The notes under the pieces are model-generated. The model saw nothing but the letters and a program-made list of their open reading frames with translations, searched no databases and was not told the DNA's origin. From contig NZ_AEVT01000083.1 of assembly GCF_000189275.1 (NCBI RefSeq), positions 1-64,000 on the forward strand: 64,000 nucleotides of DNA, given 5' to 3'. The position numbers were made by a program, and so were the translations under genes. This DNA comes from Vibrio sinaloensis DSM 21326 (GTDB lineage: Bacteria > Pseudomonadota > Gammaproteobacteria > Enterobacterales > Vibrionaceae). Shown one piece after another: positions 52,385 to 60,681 of the stretch; position 1 is the stretch's first letter; every line of letters starts with the position of its first letter.

Positions 52385-54743
52385 ATGCACTGACGCGCTT
52401 TTGCTCGGTCAACATGGTTGGGATTCTACACACAGTGACAGGCTTGGACTTTAGATAACCTTGAATGTAGTGACACTGGTATTGAGTTAAGATCGCCAGC
52501 TGTTCAGGTGTCTCTACGCCTTCTGCCACGACTTTCAAATTGATGGTGTGCGCCATGTTGATAATGGCACGACATAAGTTATCAGCCTTGGTCTCGCCAA
52601 GTGCAATTCGACTAACAAAGCTTCTATCGACTTTAATCACATCGACCGGGTAGTCATTGAGTACGGATAGAGAAGAATACCCAGTGCCAAAATCATCCAA
52701 ATATAACACCACTCCTAAATCTTTAATCCGCTGTAATTGCTCCGCATTGCACTCGTCGCTAAGCAGCATAGACTCAGTAATCTCAACACCGAGCAAATGC
52801 GCAGGGAAGTCGTACTGACTAAGCAAGCTTTTTAGAGTGTGATAAATATGTTCTGATTCAAATTGTCTGGCGGAGACATTAATGTTGATTCGAGGCATAT
52901 CGGTGATGGATGGATTGTGCCAAAGACGGTGGAGTGTTTTGCAGCTCTCATTCGCGACCCAGTCACCAATGGTGAAGATTAGCCCGGTTTCTTCGGCGAT
53001 TGGGATGAAGTCTTGAGGGGAGACAATGCCAAACTCTGGATGATGCCAGCGGATCAGTGATTCGAAACCAACAATGGCATCTGAACGCGTTGCGTAAATA
53101 GGCTGATAGACGACCGACAGTTGTTTGAGCGCTAGCGCGCTCGTCAGTTCTTGTTCCAAGGTAAAGCGTTGTTTGGCTTTTTGAAACATAGTCTCGTGGA
53201 AAAACACCACTTTGTCGTGACTGGAGTTTTTCGCCTGATACATGGCCGTATCGGCTTCTCGCAGTATTTCCGCCATTGAACGGCTGTGATCAGTCACCAC
53301 CGAAATTCCAATGCTGGCACCAACGTAACACGCTTGCCCATCTAGGATATAAGGCTGGCTGAGCAGTTGAGTGTAGCGCTGACACACTTTACTCAAGATG
53401 CCCCGATCGACAAACTCAGGTAGACAGATCACGAACTCATCCCCTCCAAATCGGAAGCTGATGTCATGGTTTCTGCAATTGGCGATCAGACGTTGTGCGA
53501 CGAGTTGTAACAGCTTGTCCCCGACCACATGGCCCATGGAATCATTGATGACTTTGAAGCGGTCTAGATCGATGAATAGGATTGAGAATCCTTGACTCTC
53601 ACCTCGCTCAAGCCGAGTGAGCCTATTTTCAATCTCTTTGGTAAGGGCGGTTCGGTTGAAAAGGCCAGTCAAATTGTCTTTGATTGCCTGCAATGCCAGA
53701 GTCTTGGTCTTTTCTTCAATCACCCGATCTGACACTTCTAATCGAGTCGCGTAGAAGTTGGCGGCGAGGGTGGCGCTTGTGGTTAACAGTAGAATTAAGA
53801 ACACCAAAGATGCGCCATAGAGCGCGGTGCTTCCTGTTCGATCGACCATAGAAACGGACAGTATCCAAGTTTGATTGAACAGAGCGATATCAAGCTGTTT
53901 TTCCAGTGAGGTTATCCGTTCGGAGAGTTTATCGTCGAGTAACTGAGTGTTGAGGTGAGAGCGAAAAATGTATTGCTCTGCGGCGACAGAGTAGACAGAA
54001 AGGTCACTCTCCGTCGAATTGATTTCACTACTCCAAGCCATACCCAATAGCTCGTGCAGAATTACATTAGCGACAATAAAGCCTTTAATCGTATCGTTTG
54101 AACCGTATAGAGGAAGGAATAGGCGAATCCCTAACTGTTGGTCAGCTTCATAATGGGCAACACCAATTCGACTGTTTTCTAAAGCTAACGTAATTGCGGT
54201 GACATTGGCGGCGTCGCTTTCAAGGCGTAGACCCAACTCATCGCTAGCTTCAAAGATCGAAGAGACATAGAAAATAGGTAGCGTTGCATGGCGAAGAAAC
54301 TCCGGAACGCTTCTTTGATTCTTTAGGGGAGGTGCCACTTTGTAGCCGAAGAACCCGTTGGTAGCGGCTTGCCTTTCAAGCTCTGGGATGTCGTTTATAA
54401 GTGTAAGTGGGGCCCAAACTATCGAGCGTACCCCGTTGTCTGCGCCAGTTTGGTTAGTGAGAAATTGTTCAAACTGTTGCTGTGACGGGGCATTACCATA
54501 TTGAAGAAAGTCTCGCGTGGCATACATCAAGCGTTGGGTGGCACTGAGTGTTTGCTCAAGCGAGTGCAGCTTGTTTTCTAATCTTCGCTCCAACTGATCT
54601 TTCATCTGTTTGGATTCATAGTAGAACACGGTCGTAACGCTGGCTGCTGCGAGCATTACACCCGTCAACCAAATGAGTCCGATATGTTTGAATGAAAGAG
54701 AGAGTTTCAAAATAGATAGCTTTGGCAATGAACGTTGTCTCAA
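52383..54743 (-). CDS. CHASE-GGDEF-EAL membrane protein
   Basis: The protein (up to 786 residues) has membrane helices at about 21-41 and 308-330 enclosing a CHASE-type periplasmic sensor, a GGDEF domain with intact GGDEF at 433-437, and an EAL domain in which the signature reads ESL (561-563). INVSARQF, EITES, DDFGTGY, KVDRSF and VVAEGVET remain, so both making and cleaving c-di-GMP are possible. The start is uncertain: the longest frame begins with TTG at 54743, has no ribosome site, and abuts Fur-like boxes. An in-frame TTG at 54728 with GAGA upstream is an alternative. Confidence 0.88.
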   Translation of the reverse strand: MRQRSLPKLSILKLSLSFKHIGLIWLTGVMLAAASVTTVFYYESKQMKDQLERRLENKLHSLEQTLSATQRLMYATRDFLQYGNAPSQQQFEQFLTNQTGADNGVRSIVWAPLTLINDIPELERQAATNGFFGYKVAPPLKNQRSVPEFLRHATLPIFYVSSIFEASDELGLRLESDAANVTAITLALENSRIGVAHYEADQQLGIRLFLPLYGSNDTIKGFIVANVILHELLGMAWSSEINSTESDLSVYSVAAEQYIFRSHLNTQLLDDKLSERITSLEKQLDIALFNQTWILSVSMVDRTGSTALYGASLVFLILLLTTSATLAANFYATRLEVSDRVIEEKTKTLALQAIKDNLTGLFNRTALTKEIENRLTRLERGESQGFSILFIDLDRFKVINDSMGHVVGDKLLQLVAQRLIANCRNHDISFRFGGDEFVICLPEFVDRGILSKVCQRYTQLLSQPYILDGQACYVGASIGISVVTDHSRSMAEILREADTAMYQAKNSSHDKVVFFHETMFQKAKQRFTLEQELTSALALKQLSVVYQPIYATRSDAIVGFESLIRWHHPEFGIVSPQDFIPIAEETGLIFTIGDWVANESCKTLHRLWHNPSITDMPRININVSARQFESEHIYHTLKSLLSQYDFPAHLLGVEITESMLLSDECNAEQLQRIKDLGVVLYLDDFGTGYSSLSVLNDYPVDVIKVDRSFVSRIALGETKADNLCRAIINMAHTINLKVVAEGVETPEQLAILTQYQCHYIQGYLKSKPVTVCRIPTMLTEQKRVSA

Positions 54744-54744
54744 G

Positions 54745-54785
54745 GGTAATGATAATTGTATTTTATGTAAATGATAATTAATATC
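54745..54785. promoter_or_regulatory. two Fur-like boxes
   Basis: Against the 19-base consensus GATAATGATAATCATTATC, positions 54767-54785 match 15 of 19 and 54745-54763 match 13 of 19. The boxes lie between the GGDEF-EAL gene and the fluoride riboswitch of the Fe-S scaffold-like operon, and could serve either promoter. Confidence 0.55.
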
Positions 54786-54921
54786 AACTGAGTGTATTGA
54801 TGTATCTGTTTGTAAAATCGAGGAAATAATGGCGGGTTTATATTGAACCGTTTTTATATGTCGAATTGATCTAATTAACTGTTTGCACTGAAATGCGATA
54901 AAGATCTAACTTATCGACCAA

Positions 54922-54971
54922 GGTGATGGGGTTCCACCTACTTAACCGCCGCTGTGGCTGATGACTCCTAC
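54922..54971 (+). promoter_or_regulatory. fluoride riboswitch (crcB RNA)
   Basis: The 50 bases fit the fluoride aptamer throughout. P1 is GGTG (54922-54925) with CACC (54935-54938). A GCC/GGC stem (54948-54950/54956-54958) has a 5-base loop. The pseudoknot GGGGT (54928-54932) pairs with ACTCC (54964-54968). The conserved GATG, TTAACC, GGCTGATG and CTCCTAC elements are all in place. It precedes the Fe-S scaffold-like/GGGtGRT operon, with 122 bases before the ATG. No known fluoride exporter gene lies nearby. Confidence 0.92.
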
Positions 54972-55066
54972 AGGTAAGAAAACAGGTGAATCTTTTGGGC
55001 AAAGAGTTTGTCCAGATGCACGCTGAGCTGCTTGTAGAAGACGCTTCTCTGTACGCCCATTCGCTT

Positions 55067-55090
55067 GTTTTCCTCACAACAAAGGAAAAC
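55067..55090 (+). promoter_or_regulatory. hairpin masking the ribosome site of the scaffold-like gene
   Basis: GTTTTCC (55067-55073) pairs with GGAAAAC (55084-55090), burying the AAAGGA Shine-Dalgarno 3 bases before the ATG at 55094. It is the probable off state of the fluoride riboswitch, which would then act on translation. Confidence 0.6.
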
Positions 55091-55093
55091 GCC

Positions 55094-55786
55094 ATGCAAT
55101 ACTCTTCCGATATTCAAACCATGTGCCCCATTCAACGCGGCGATTTACACCCAAGTGCCCCAATTCCTGTCGAGGGCAGCATGATTCGCCCTAAAGAGGT
55201 GATTGCCATTTCCGGCTTAAGCCACGGTGTTGGCGCATGTGCACCTCAGCAAGGCGCGGCAAAGCTGACGTTAAATGTTAAAAGTGGCGTTATCGAAGAA
55301 GCTTTGATTGAAACCATTGGCTGCTCCGGCATGACTCATTCTGCTTCGATGGCCGCTGAAATCCTAACAGGTAAAACCATCCTCGAAGCCCTCAACACCG
55401 ACTTGGTGTGCGACGCAATAAACGTCGCGATGCGTGAGATCTTTTTACAATTCGTTTATGGGCGTACCCAATCGGCTTTTTCTGAAGGAGGACTGGAAGT
55501 TGGAGCTGCGCTTGAAGACTTAGGTAAAACTAAGCGCAGTCAGGTTGGCACCAGTTACGGAACGAAAGCGAAAGGCGTTCGTTATATGGAGCTTGCTGAA
55601 GGGTATGTGACTAAGTTAGCGCTTGATGACGAGAGTGAGGTGATTGGCTATCAGTATCTCAACCTAGGCAAAATGATGGCGCTGATTGACAGCGGTGAAT
55701 CGCCACAAGCGGCGATGGAGAAAGCGACCGGCACCTACGGTCGGTTTGATGAAGCAGTAAACACTGTTAACCCACGTCACGCTTAA
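55094..55786 (+). CDS. IscU/NifU-like iron-sulfur scaffold-like protein
   Basis: The 230-residue protein has an IscU-like core: HGVGACAPQQGAAKLTL with Cys49, and ALIETIGCSGMTHSASMAAEIL with Cys77, matching the first two cluster-ligand positions of IscU. The third IscU cysteine (the HC motif) has no clear equivalent, and ~100 extra C-terminal residues follow. It may bind a cluster in a different way or with its partner. AAAGGA precedes ATG 55094; the frame extends to 54986, but that part is the riboswitch leader. The GGGtGRT gene follows after 14 bases. Confidence 0.8.
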   Translation: MQYSSDIQTMCPIQRGDLHPSAPIPVEGSMIRPKEVIAISGLSHGVGACAPQQGAAKLTLNVKSGVIEEALIETIGCSGMTHSASMAAEILTGKTILEALNTDLVCDAINVAMREIFLQFVYGRTQSAFSEGGLEVGAALEDLGKTKRSQVGTSYGTKAKGVRYMELAEGYVTKLALDDESEVIGYQYLNLGKMMALIDSGESPQAAMEKATGTYGRFDEAVNTVNPRHA

Positions 55787-55800
55787 AAAGAGGTCTCACT

Positions 55801-56799
55801 ATGAACAACGAAATTCAAACTCACAACACTTCGCTAGGTCGTCGTCTGCTGGTTGAAATGAACCTGAACAGTTTAGAGGACGCGCATCGCTACTGTTTGC
55901 AGTTCGGCATCGACGCAAAAAAAATGGTGTTGGAGACCCAGCCAATAGCTTTTGAAAGTGCGTGTGATGCGTATACCTTAGGCACGGCGTTGGCGTTATA
56001 CCGAAACGTTGACAGCGCAGAGGCTGCCGCATTAGCAATTGGTGAAGGACTGCAAGCGTTTACTAAACCTGGCAGTGTTGCTGAGCAGCGTCAGGTTGGT
56101 TTAGGGCATGGGGCACTAGCGGCACGCCTTCTCAATGAGCAGACTCAATGCTTTGCATTTTTGGCCGGTCATGAATCGTTTGCTGCAGCGGAAGGGGCGA
56201 TAAAGATTGCCTTAAACGCCAACAAGTCGCGTCGCTCTCCACTGAAAGTGATATTGAATGGGTTAGGTAAAGATGCCGCTTACCTTATCTCACGAATTAA
56301 TGGCTTTACTTATGTTCGTACCGAGTTTGACTACCAATTGGGTCAGTTGAATGAGACAAGTCGTAGACGTTTCTCCAAGACAGAACGTGGTGAGATCCTT
56401 TGTTACGGCGCCGATGATGTTCGTGAGGGTGTCGCAATAATGCATCGAGAAGGTGTTGATGTGAGTATCACTGGAAACTCAACCAACCCCACTCGTTTTC
56501 AGCATCCGGTTGCGGGTATCTATAAGTCAGAGTGTCATGCTCAAGGTAAAAGCTACTTTTCCGTGGCATCGGGTGGAGGCACTGGTCGAACATTGCACCC
56601 AGATAACGTTGGCGCTGGTCCCGCCTCATATGGCATGACGGATACCATGGGTCGAATGCACGCTGATGCTCAGTTTGCTGGCAGTTCCTCTGTCCCTGCG
56701 CATGTTGCGATGATGGGTTTTATTGGTATGGGTAATAACCCTATGGTTGGCGCTTCAGTGGCACTTGCTGTTGCGGTTGATCAGCAGCTGCATCACTGA
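55801..56799 (+). CDS. GGGtGRT protein, function unknown
   Basis: The 332-residue soluble protein bears the name-giving motif GGGTGRT (258-264), followed by LHPDNVGAGPASYGMTDTMG and MHADAQFAGSSSVPAHVAMMG, a nearly invariant block. The N-terminal half is helical and Ala-rich. The family is conserved, but no reaction is established to my knowledge. The Gly-rich loop could bind a nucleotide or phosphate. It is the second gene of the fluoride-riboswitch operon with the scaffold-like protein, so a joint complex is likely. AGAGG precedes the ATG. Its 3' end overlaps the converging hypothetical gene by 59 bases. Confidence 0.85.
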   Translation: MNNEIQTHNTSLGRRLLVEMNLNSLEDAHRYCLQFGIDAKKMVLETQPIAFESACDAYTLGTALALYRNVDSAEAAALAIGEGLQAFTKPGSVAEQRQVGLGHGALAARLLNEQTQCFAFLAGHESFAAAEGAIKIALNANKSRRSPLKVILNGLGKDAAYLISRINGFTYVRTEFDYQLGQLNETSRRRFSKTERGEILCYGADDVREGVAIMHREGVDVSITGNSTNPTRFQHPVAGIYKSECHAQGKSYFSVASGGGTGRTLHPDNVGAGPASYGMTDTMGRMHADAQFAGSSSVPAHVAMMGFIGMGNNPMVGASVALAVAVDQQLHH

Positions 56800-57370
56800 G
56801 TGATCCCTGCAAAGGCCTTGGTTTGGCGTTAACCAAGGTCTCTACCTCTTGCTCGTATCGGCGTTGAATCAGTGTCAGTTTCCCCTTTAACTGTTCAATG
56901 CTTTTACCCAGCAGTCGGTTGCTTTGACCGTAATTATGACTCACGGCCACATTTGCGGTGCGCTGCTCCAATGCGCAATGCTCACTCATCCCTTGCCATT
57001 CACCCGCCTGTAAAAGGACATCATGTTGTAGCTGACTGATCGCGAGTAGCTCTTCTTCAATTGCTTGAATAACTTGCTGAGAAGCCTCAATTTGCATGCT
57101 GAGCTTTTGCTGCGATTGGGGGTTACCAGCTCGCCACAGTGCCGTTATATCTTGCTCTTCGAACGTCTGGTGGAGTAGGGGTTGTGTTGAGTGATGTTTG
57201 AGCAGCTGATTAAAACGTGTGGCGTGGAAGTTGTAAGAGTGGTCTATCTGCTTTTGGCTTTTGAGGATGCTATTCCAAGTTTTGGCGTCACAATGGGCAC
57301 TATTACTGGGAAAAGGTAAAGTGCTGAGGCAAACTGCCGCTATAGTAAAAGTAACCCAATGCCACTTCAT
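56741..57370 (-). CDS. hypothetical exported helical protein
   Basis: The 209-residue protein has an N-terminal signal peptide (about 1-24) and a mostly helical, Gln-rich mature part with two cysteines (about 27 and 130) and coiled-coil-like heptads (about 85-120). I do not recognise a family. It is divergent from the SH3-domain gene at 57427. Its C-terminal 19 codons overlap the GGGtGRT gene on the other strand, so an earlier stop in relatives would not be surprising. Confidence 0.65.
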   Translation of the reverse strand: MKWHWVTFTIAAVCLSTLPFPSNSAHCDAKTWNSILKSQKQIDHSYNFHATRFNQLLKHHSTQPLLHQTFEEQDITALWRAGNPQSQQKLSMQIEASQQVIQAIEEELLAISQLQHDVLLQAGEWQGMSEHCALEQRTANVAVSHNYGQSNRLLGKSIEQLKGKLTLIQRRYEQEVETLVNAKPRPLQGSLSDAAADQPQQQVPLKRQP

Positions 57371-57426
57371 GCCGATGCTTATTCAAGTTGAGACATGATC
57401 ATTATAGGAAAAGAAAATCAGCAAAA

Positions 57427-58098
57427 ATGAAAAAGATAATTATGGTTGTGTTGCTGTTGGTTGGTATCGCCTGCGCTGGCGGTGGCTACTACATTTTCTA
57501 CTTAAAGCCTCAGCAAGAAGCGGAACTTGCCAGTCAAATGCAAGAAGCTGAGCCTGAACCTATGCCGATGGAGGTGGTAGAGGAAGAAGAGCAAGAAGCG
57601 CCAAAGCCACCCGTGACCGATTACTACGTCAGTCCTGAAAGGTTAGGCGTGCGTGAGGCCCCAAACTTTGATGCGTTTGTGGAGAGCGTGGTTTATCGTG
57701 GAGATAAGTTACACGTGCTGGAAAAGAAAGACGGCTGGGGACGTATCTCTGCCTATTATGTTTATGACGACGGTGGACCGGAAGTCGCGGAGTGGGTGCC
57801 AATGGAAGCGCTACTCGAAGTCGCTCCGACTATTACTAAAGAAGAACGTCGCGAAACCGTCAGTAGCTACATTGAAAAATCAGATAACTTTAAGCAGCAT
57901 TTTGAAATGTTCGTTAAAAAAACCGATCAGCTGCTGAAGGAGAAAACCTGTACACCTGAAGATTTTGAGGAAACCAGTGGCTGGGTTCGCTCGGTGACCT
58001 TTAGCGAGCGAGATGTGTATTTTGTTTACTGTGGTGGGCTTAAGCAGGCCAACAAAATCTATCTGGATGTACAAAGTGGCGAGATATTTTATCGCTAA
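57427..58098 (+). CDS. membrane-anchored SH3-domain protein
   Basis: The 223-residue protein has an N-terminal membrane anchor (about 3-25), an acidic Glu/Pro-rich linker (about 30-60) and a bacterial SH3 domain (about 63-130; YVSPERLGVREAPN, VVYRGDKLHVLEKKDGWGRIS, EWVPMEAL). A C-terminal domain with two cysteines (about 179 and 207) follows. SH3_3-type domains often bind the cell wall. I chose ATG 57427, which begins the anchor. The function is unknown. Confidence 0.8.
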   Translation: MKKIIMVVLLLVGIACAGGGYYIFYLKPQQEAELASQMQEAEPEPMPMEVVEEEEQEAPKPPVTDYYVSPERLGVREAPNFDAFVESVVYRGDKLHVLEKKDGWGRISAYYVYDDGGPEVAEWVPMEALLEVAPTITKEERRETVSSYIEKSDNFKQHFEMFVKKTDQLLKEKTCTPEDFEETSGWVRSVTFSERDVYFVYCGGLKQANKIYLDVQSGEIFYR

Positions 58099-58200
58099 AG
58101 TGAACAGCCAAATCTGAAAGCTTAAGTTTTAGATTATTTTAGTTGTGTGTTGACTAGCTTGAGCCTACTATCAGCACATATTGTTTAATTGGTTACGTGA

Positions 58201-58680
58201 ATGATTCAACGCGTGATAAAACTGTTTTGGCTTGCAATGCTTGCGATGGTACTTCCAGCGCAGGCTGTGGCGTATTTTGCTCAAGCCGAAAGTGATATCA
58301 GCGCGCGTTTAGACCGAAGTAAACAAGCATCCCAATCTCTGTCAAAAGCCGCAAGCCAAGCGCTTTTTGAAACCACCCGTGACAAGCATGACTCTGACTC
58401 TCAACCTGTGTCTCAATCAGAAGGGCAGGTGGATGTCGTTGCCATCATTCATCTCAACCGTTGGGGAGTGTCAGGCCGCTGGCTAGAAGAAGCGGATAAC
58501 AACCCGAGTGATGAATTCTCTGCTCCCAGCGGTTCGCTGCCGCCTCGCAAACTCTACTGCCATCCAGTGGTGCAAACACTGGCTTACTGGGCAAAATCCG
58601 ATTTTACCGCCAACCACCGAATCTCTGGTTGGAAAGACTCTAATGCGCTCTATGTCGCATTAAACAGTCAGTTCGCTTAA
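58201..58680 (+). CDS. vemP: VemP, force-sensing translation-arrest peptide
   Basis: The 159-residue secretory protein has the exact length and position of V. alginolyticus VemP: signal peptide (about 1-24), a Gln/Ser-rich middle, and the C-terminal arrest segment HRISGWKDSNALYVALN (139-155) followed by SQFA. VemP stalls its own ribosome near the C-terminus when its export fails; the stalled ribosome opens an mRNA hairpin and turns on the downstream SecDF. The stall Gln (156 in V. alginolyticus, from memory) corresponds to Gln157 here if the one-residue offset holds. secD starts 157 bases later. Confidence 0.93.
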   Translation: MIQRVIKLFWLAMLAMVLPAQAVAYFAQAESDISARLDRSKQASQSLSKAASQALFETTRDKHDSDSQPVSQSEGQVDVVAIIHLNRWGVSGRWLEEADNNPSDEFSAPSGSLPPRKLYCHPVVQTLAYWAKSDFTANHRISGWKDSNALYVALNSQFA

Positions 58681-58785
58681 CTCCTTTTCTACCGGGCCAC
58701 GCGCCCAAACTTAAACAACACTCGATTTCCGACAATATACAGGTGAACAACACCTGTCATATCGCTGTTGGAGTCATTCTCTAAG

Positions 58786-58817
58786 TTGATCGACTCAGTG
58801 ATGCACTGAGGGATCAA
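58786..58817 (+). promoter_or_regulatory. hairpin masking the ribosome site upstream of secD
   Basis: CTCAGTG (58794-58800) pairs with CACTGAG (58804-58810) around ATG. An outer TTGAT (58786-58790) pairs with ATCAA (58813-58817). GAGGGA, the only strong Shine-Dalgarno here, lies in the 3' arm. This matches the VemP-controlled switch, in which the stalled ribosome unfolds the hairpin. A second 7-bp hairpin ACAGGTG/CACCTGT sits at 58739-58757. Confidence 0.75.
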
Positions 58818-58821
58818 ACGC

Positions 58822-58836
58822 ATGATAAGAAAATAA
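58822..58836 (+). other. four-codon leader frame (MIRK) coupled to secD
   Basis: ATG ATA AGA AAA TAA sits 8 bases after GAGGGA, and its stop ends one base before the secD ATG. The strong ribosome site is thus better spaced for this mini-frame than for secD itself, so translation of secD may be by reinitiation. It could also be fortuitous. Confidence 0.4.
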
Positions 58837-58837
58837 T

Positions 58838-60679
58838 ATGAAGCGAAAATCGGCCAGTAAGGCGAACAATGCTCGACTAATGAATCATTACTCGGCGTGG
58901 AAATATGTGGTGCTCGTGGTCACCGTTATACTGCTTGCTCTTAGCGCCATACCCACTTGGTATGGTGAACAACCTTCAATTCAGGTGACAACGTCACAAG
59001 GTGGTGGTGTATTAAATAACCCGGTGGAGTTGAACCGCTACCTTGACCAGCACAATGTGCAAGCGTCTGAGATAAAACAGGTTGGCTCAAGTACAACCTT
59101 AGTGTTTGAAGACGAGACTCAGCAAACCCATGCCAGAGAAGTTCTGAATGATCTGGTTGGTAAAGAGGACTCGATCACCTTTTCTTACGTGTCGGTTGCG
59201 CCGCAATGGCTCGGAGACATGGGTTTCAGCCCTATCAAACTGGGTCTTGATTTGCGTGGTGGGGTACAGTTCCTACTTAACGTCGATATCGATAAAGCAT
59301 TTGAAGAGCAACGTAATACTCTGGTTGATGAGATGCGCGATATGTTGCGTCAAGAGCGTATTCGCGGCGTTAAATTCACTCAGGTTGGCGTGGATGGCTT
59401 TGATGTGAAAAGCCAATCGACGGAAGCGTTGACCACAGCGTCGACGTACATCAAGCAGAACTATCCAGGCTGGGATGTGAAACGCCATTCTGATTATTTG
59501 GCCGTGAAACCGACGCAGCAGAATAAGACCGAATTCCAAACCGTTACCTTAACGCAGAACCTAAAGATTATGCGTGATCGTATCGAAGAGTTAGGCATCA
59601 CCGAAGCGGCAGTGCAGCGCCAAGGTGAACATAGCATTCGTATTGAACTGCCAGGTGTTCAGGATCCATCCCTCGCGAAAAATGTGATTGGTGCGACGGC
59701 AACATTGGCATTTCATGAAGCAAAAGCGGCTTCTGAAGGCGTTGGCTATGGCGACATCGTTTTAAAAGACAATGATGGACGTGATGTGATTCTGGCAAAA
59801 CGTGCTGTTTTAACGGGTGAACACATTGTCAATGCGCGCGCTGGCGTCGATAAAATGGGCTTCTCTGAGGTAAACATCGCGCTTGACCATGCTGGCGGCA
59901 AAATCATGAGTGATTTCTCCGGTAAGCATATCGGTAAACCGATGGCGACGGTCTACAGCGAGTACACCACGAATGCAAAAGGTGAAACTGAACGTAGTGA
60001 GCGAGTGATCAGCGTTGCGACTATTCAATCTCAATTGGGTAGCCAGTTCCGTATCACAGGTGCAGGCACTATGGAAGAAGCGCAAAACCTTGCCCTGTTG
60101 CTTCGTGCGGGTTCATTAACGGCGCCTGTCACAATTGTTGAAGAACGCACTATAGGCGCGTCTCTTGGTGCAGAGAATATCCAAAATGGCTTTGCAGCTC
60201 TGGCATTGGGCTTAGCGATGACTTTGACCTTTATGGCGCTTTGGTACCGTCGTTTGGGCTGGGTGGCGAACGTAGCACTGATGATCAATATGGTCAGTCT
60301 GCTTGGTTTGATCGCATTGCTGCCTGGTGCAGTATTAACGCTGCCCGGTATTGCTGGTTTGGTACTCACTGTCGGTATGGCGGTTGATACCAACGTACTA
60401 ATTTTTGAGCGTATCAAAGATAAGCTGGCAGAAGGCCGAACCTTTGCACAATCGATTGATCTGGGTTTTGGCAGTGCGCTCAGCACCATCCTCGATGCCA
60501 ACATAACGACTATGATCACTGCCGTTGTTCTTTACTCGATCGGTAATGGGCCAATTCAGGGTTTTGCTCTGACCTTAGGGCTTGGTCTGTTGACCAGTAT
60601 GTTTAGTGGTGTGTTTGCTTCAAGAGCAATTATTAATTTGGTTTGGGGACGCGACAGCCGTCGTGACGTGAGGGTTTAA
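58838..60679 (+). CDS. secD: protein translocase subunit SecD
   Basis: The 613-residue membrane protein has the SecD layout: first helix (about 17-40), a large periplasmic P1 region (about 45-440, with SPIKLGLDLRGGVQFLL and TIEELGITEAAVQRQGEHSIRIELPGV-like blocks) and five C-terminal helices with GMAVDTNVLIFERIKD. It works with SecF on the periplasmic side to pull preproteins through SecYEG using an ion gradient. The VemP gene upstream marks it as the inducible SecDF paralogue of Vibrio (SecDF2), which works at low sodium, probably with protons. The first ~15 residues extend beyond the family's usual start. Confidence 0.95.
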   Translation: MKRKSASKANNARLMNHYSAWKYVVLVVTVILLALSAIPTWYGEQPSIQVTTSQGGGVLNNPVELNRYLDQHNVQASEIKQVGSSTTLVFEDETQQTHAREVLNDLVGKEDSITFSYVSVAPQWLGDMGFSPIKLGLDLRGGVQFLLNVDIDKAFEEQRNTLVDEMRDMLRQERIRGVKFTQVGVDGFDVKSQSTEALTTASTYIKQNYPGWDVKRHSDYLAVKPTQQNKTEFQTVTLTQNLKIMRDRIEELGITEAAVQRQGEHSIRIELPGVQDPSLAKNVIGATATLAFHEAKAASEGVGYGDIVLKDNDGRDVILAKRAVLTGEHIVNARAGVDKMGFSEVNIALDHAGGKIMSDFSGKHIGKPMATVYSEYTTNAKGETERSERVISVATIQSQLGSQFRITGAGTMEEAQNLALLLRAGSLTAPVTIVEERTIGASLGAENIQNGFAALALGLAMTLTFMALWYRRLGWVANVALMINMVSLLGLIALLPGAVLTLPGIAGLVLTVGMAVDTNVLIFERIKDKLAEGRTFAQSIDLGFGSALSTILDANITTMITAVVLYSIGNGPIQGFALTLGLGLLTSMFSGVFASRAIINLVWGRDSRRDVRV

Positions 60680-60681
60680 TC

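Noticed and set aside
54986..55093. A 36-residue N-terminal extension of the scaffold-like protein
   Set aside because: It is encoded by the riboswitch leader and lacks a ribosome site; ATG 55094 has AAAGGA directly upstream.
60031..60519. A 162-codon open frame opposite secD
   Set aside because: It is a mirror of the secD frame with Ser/Ala/Ile-rich composition and no ribosome site or family resemblance.
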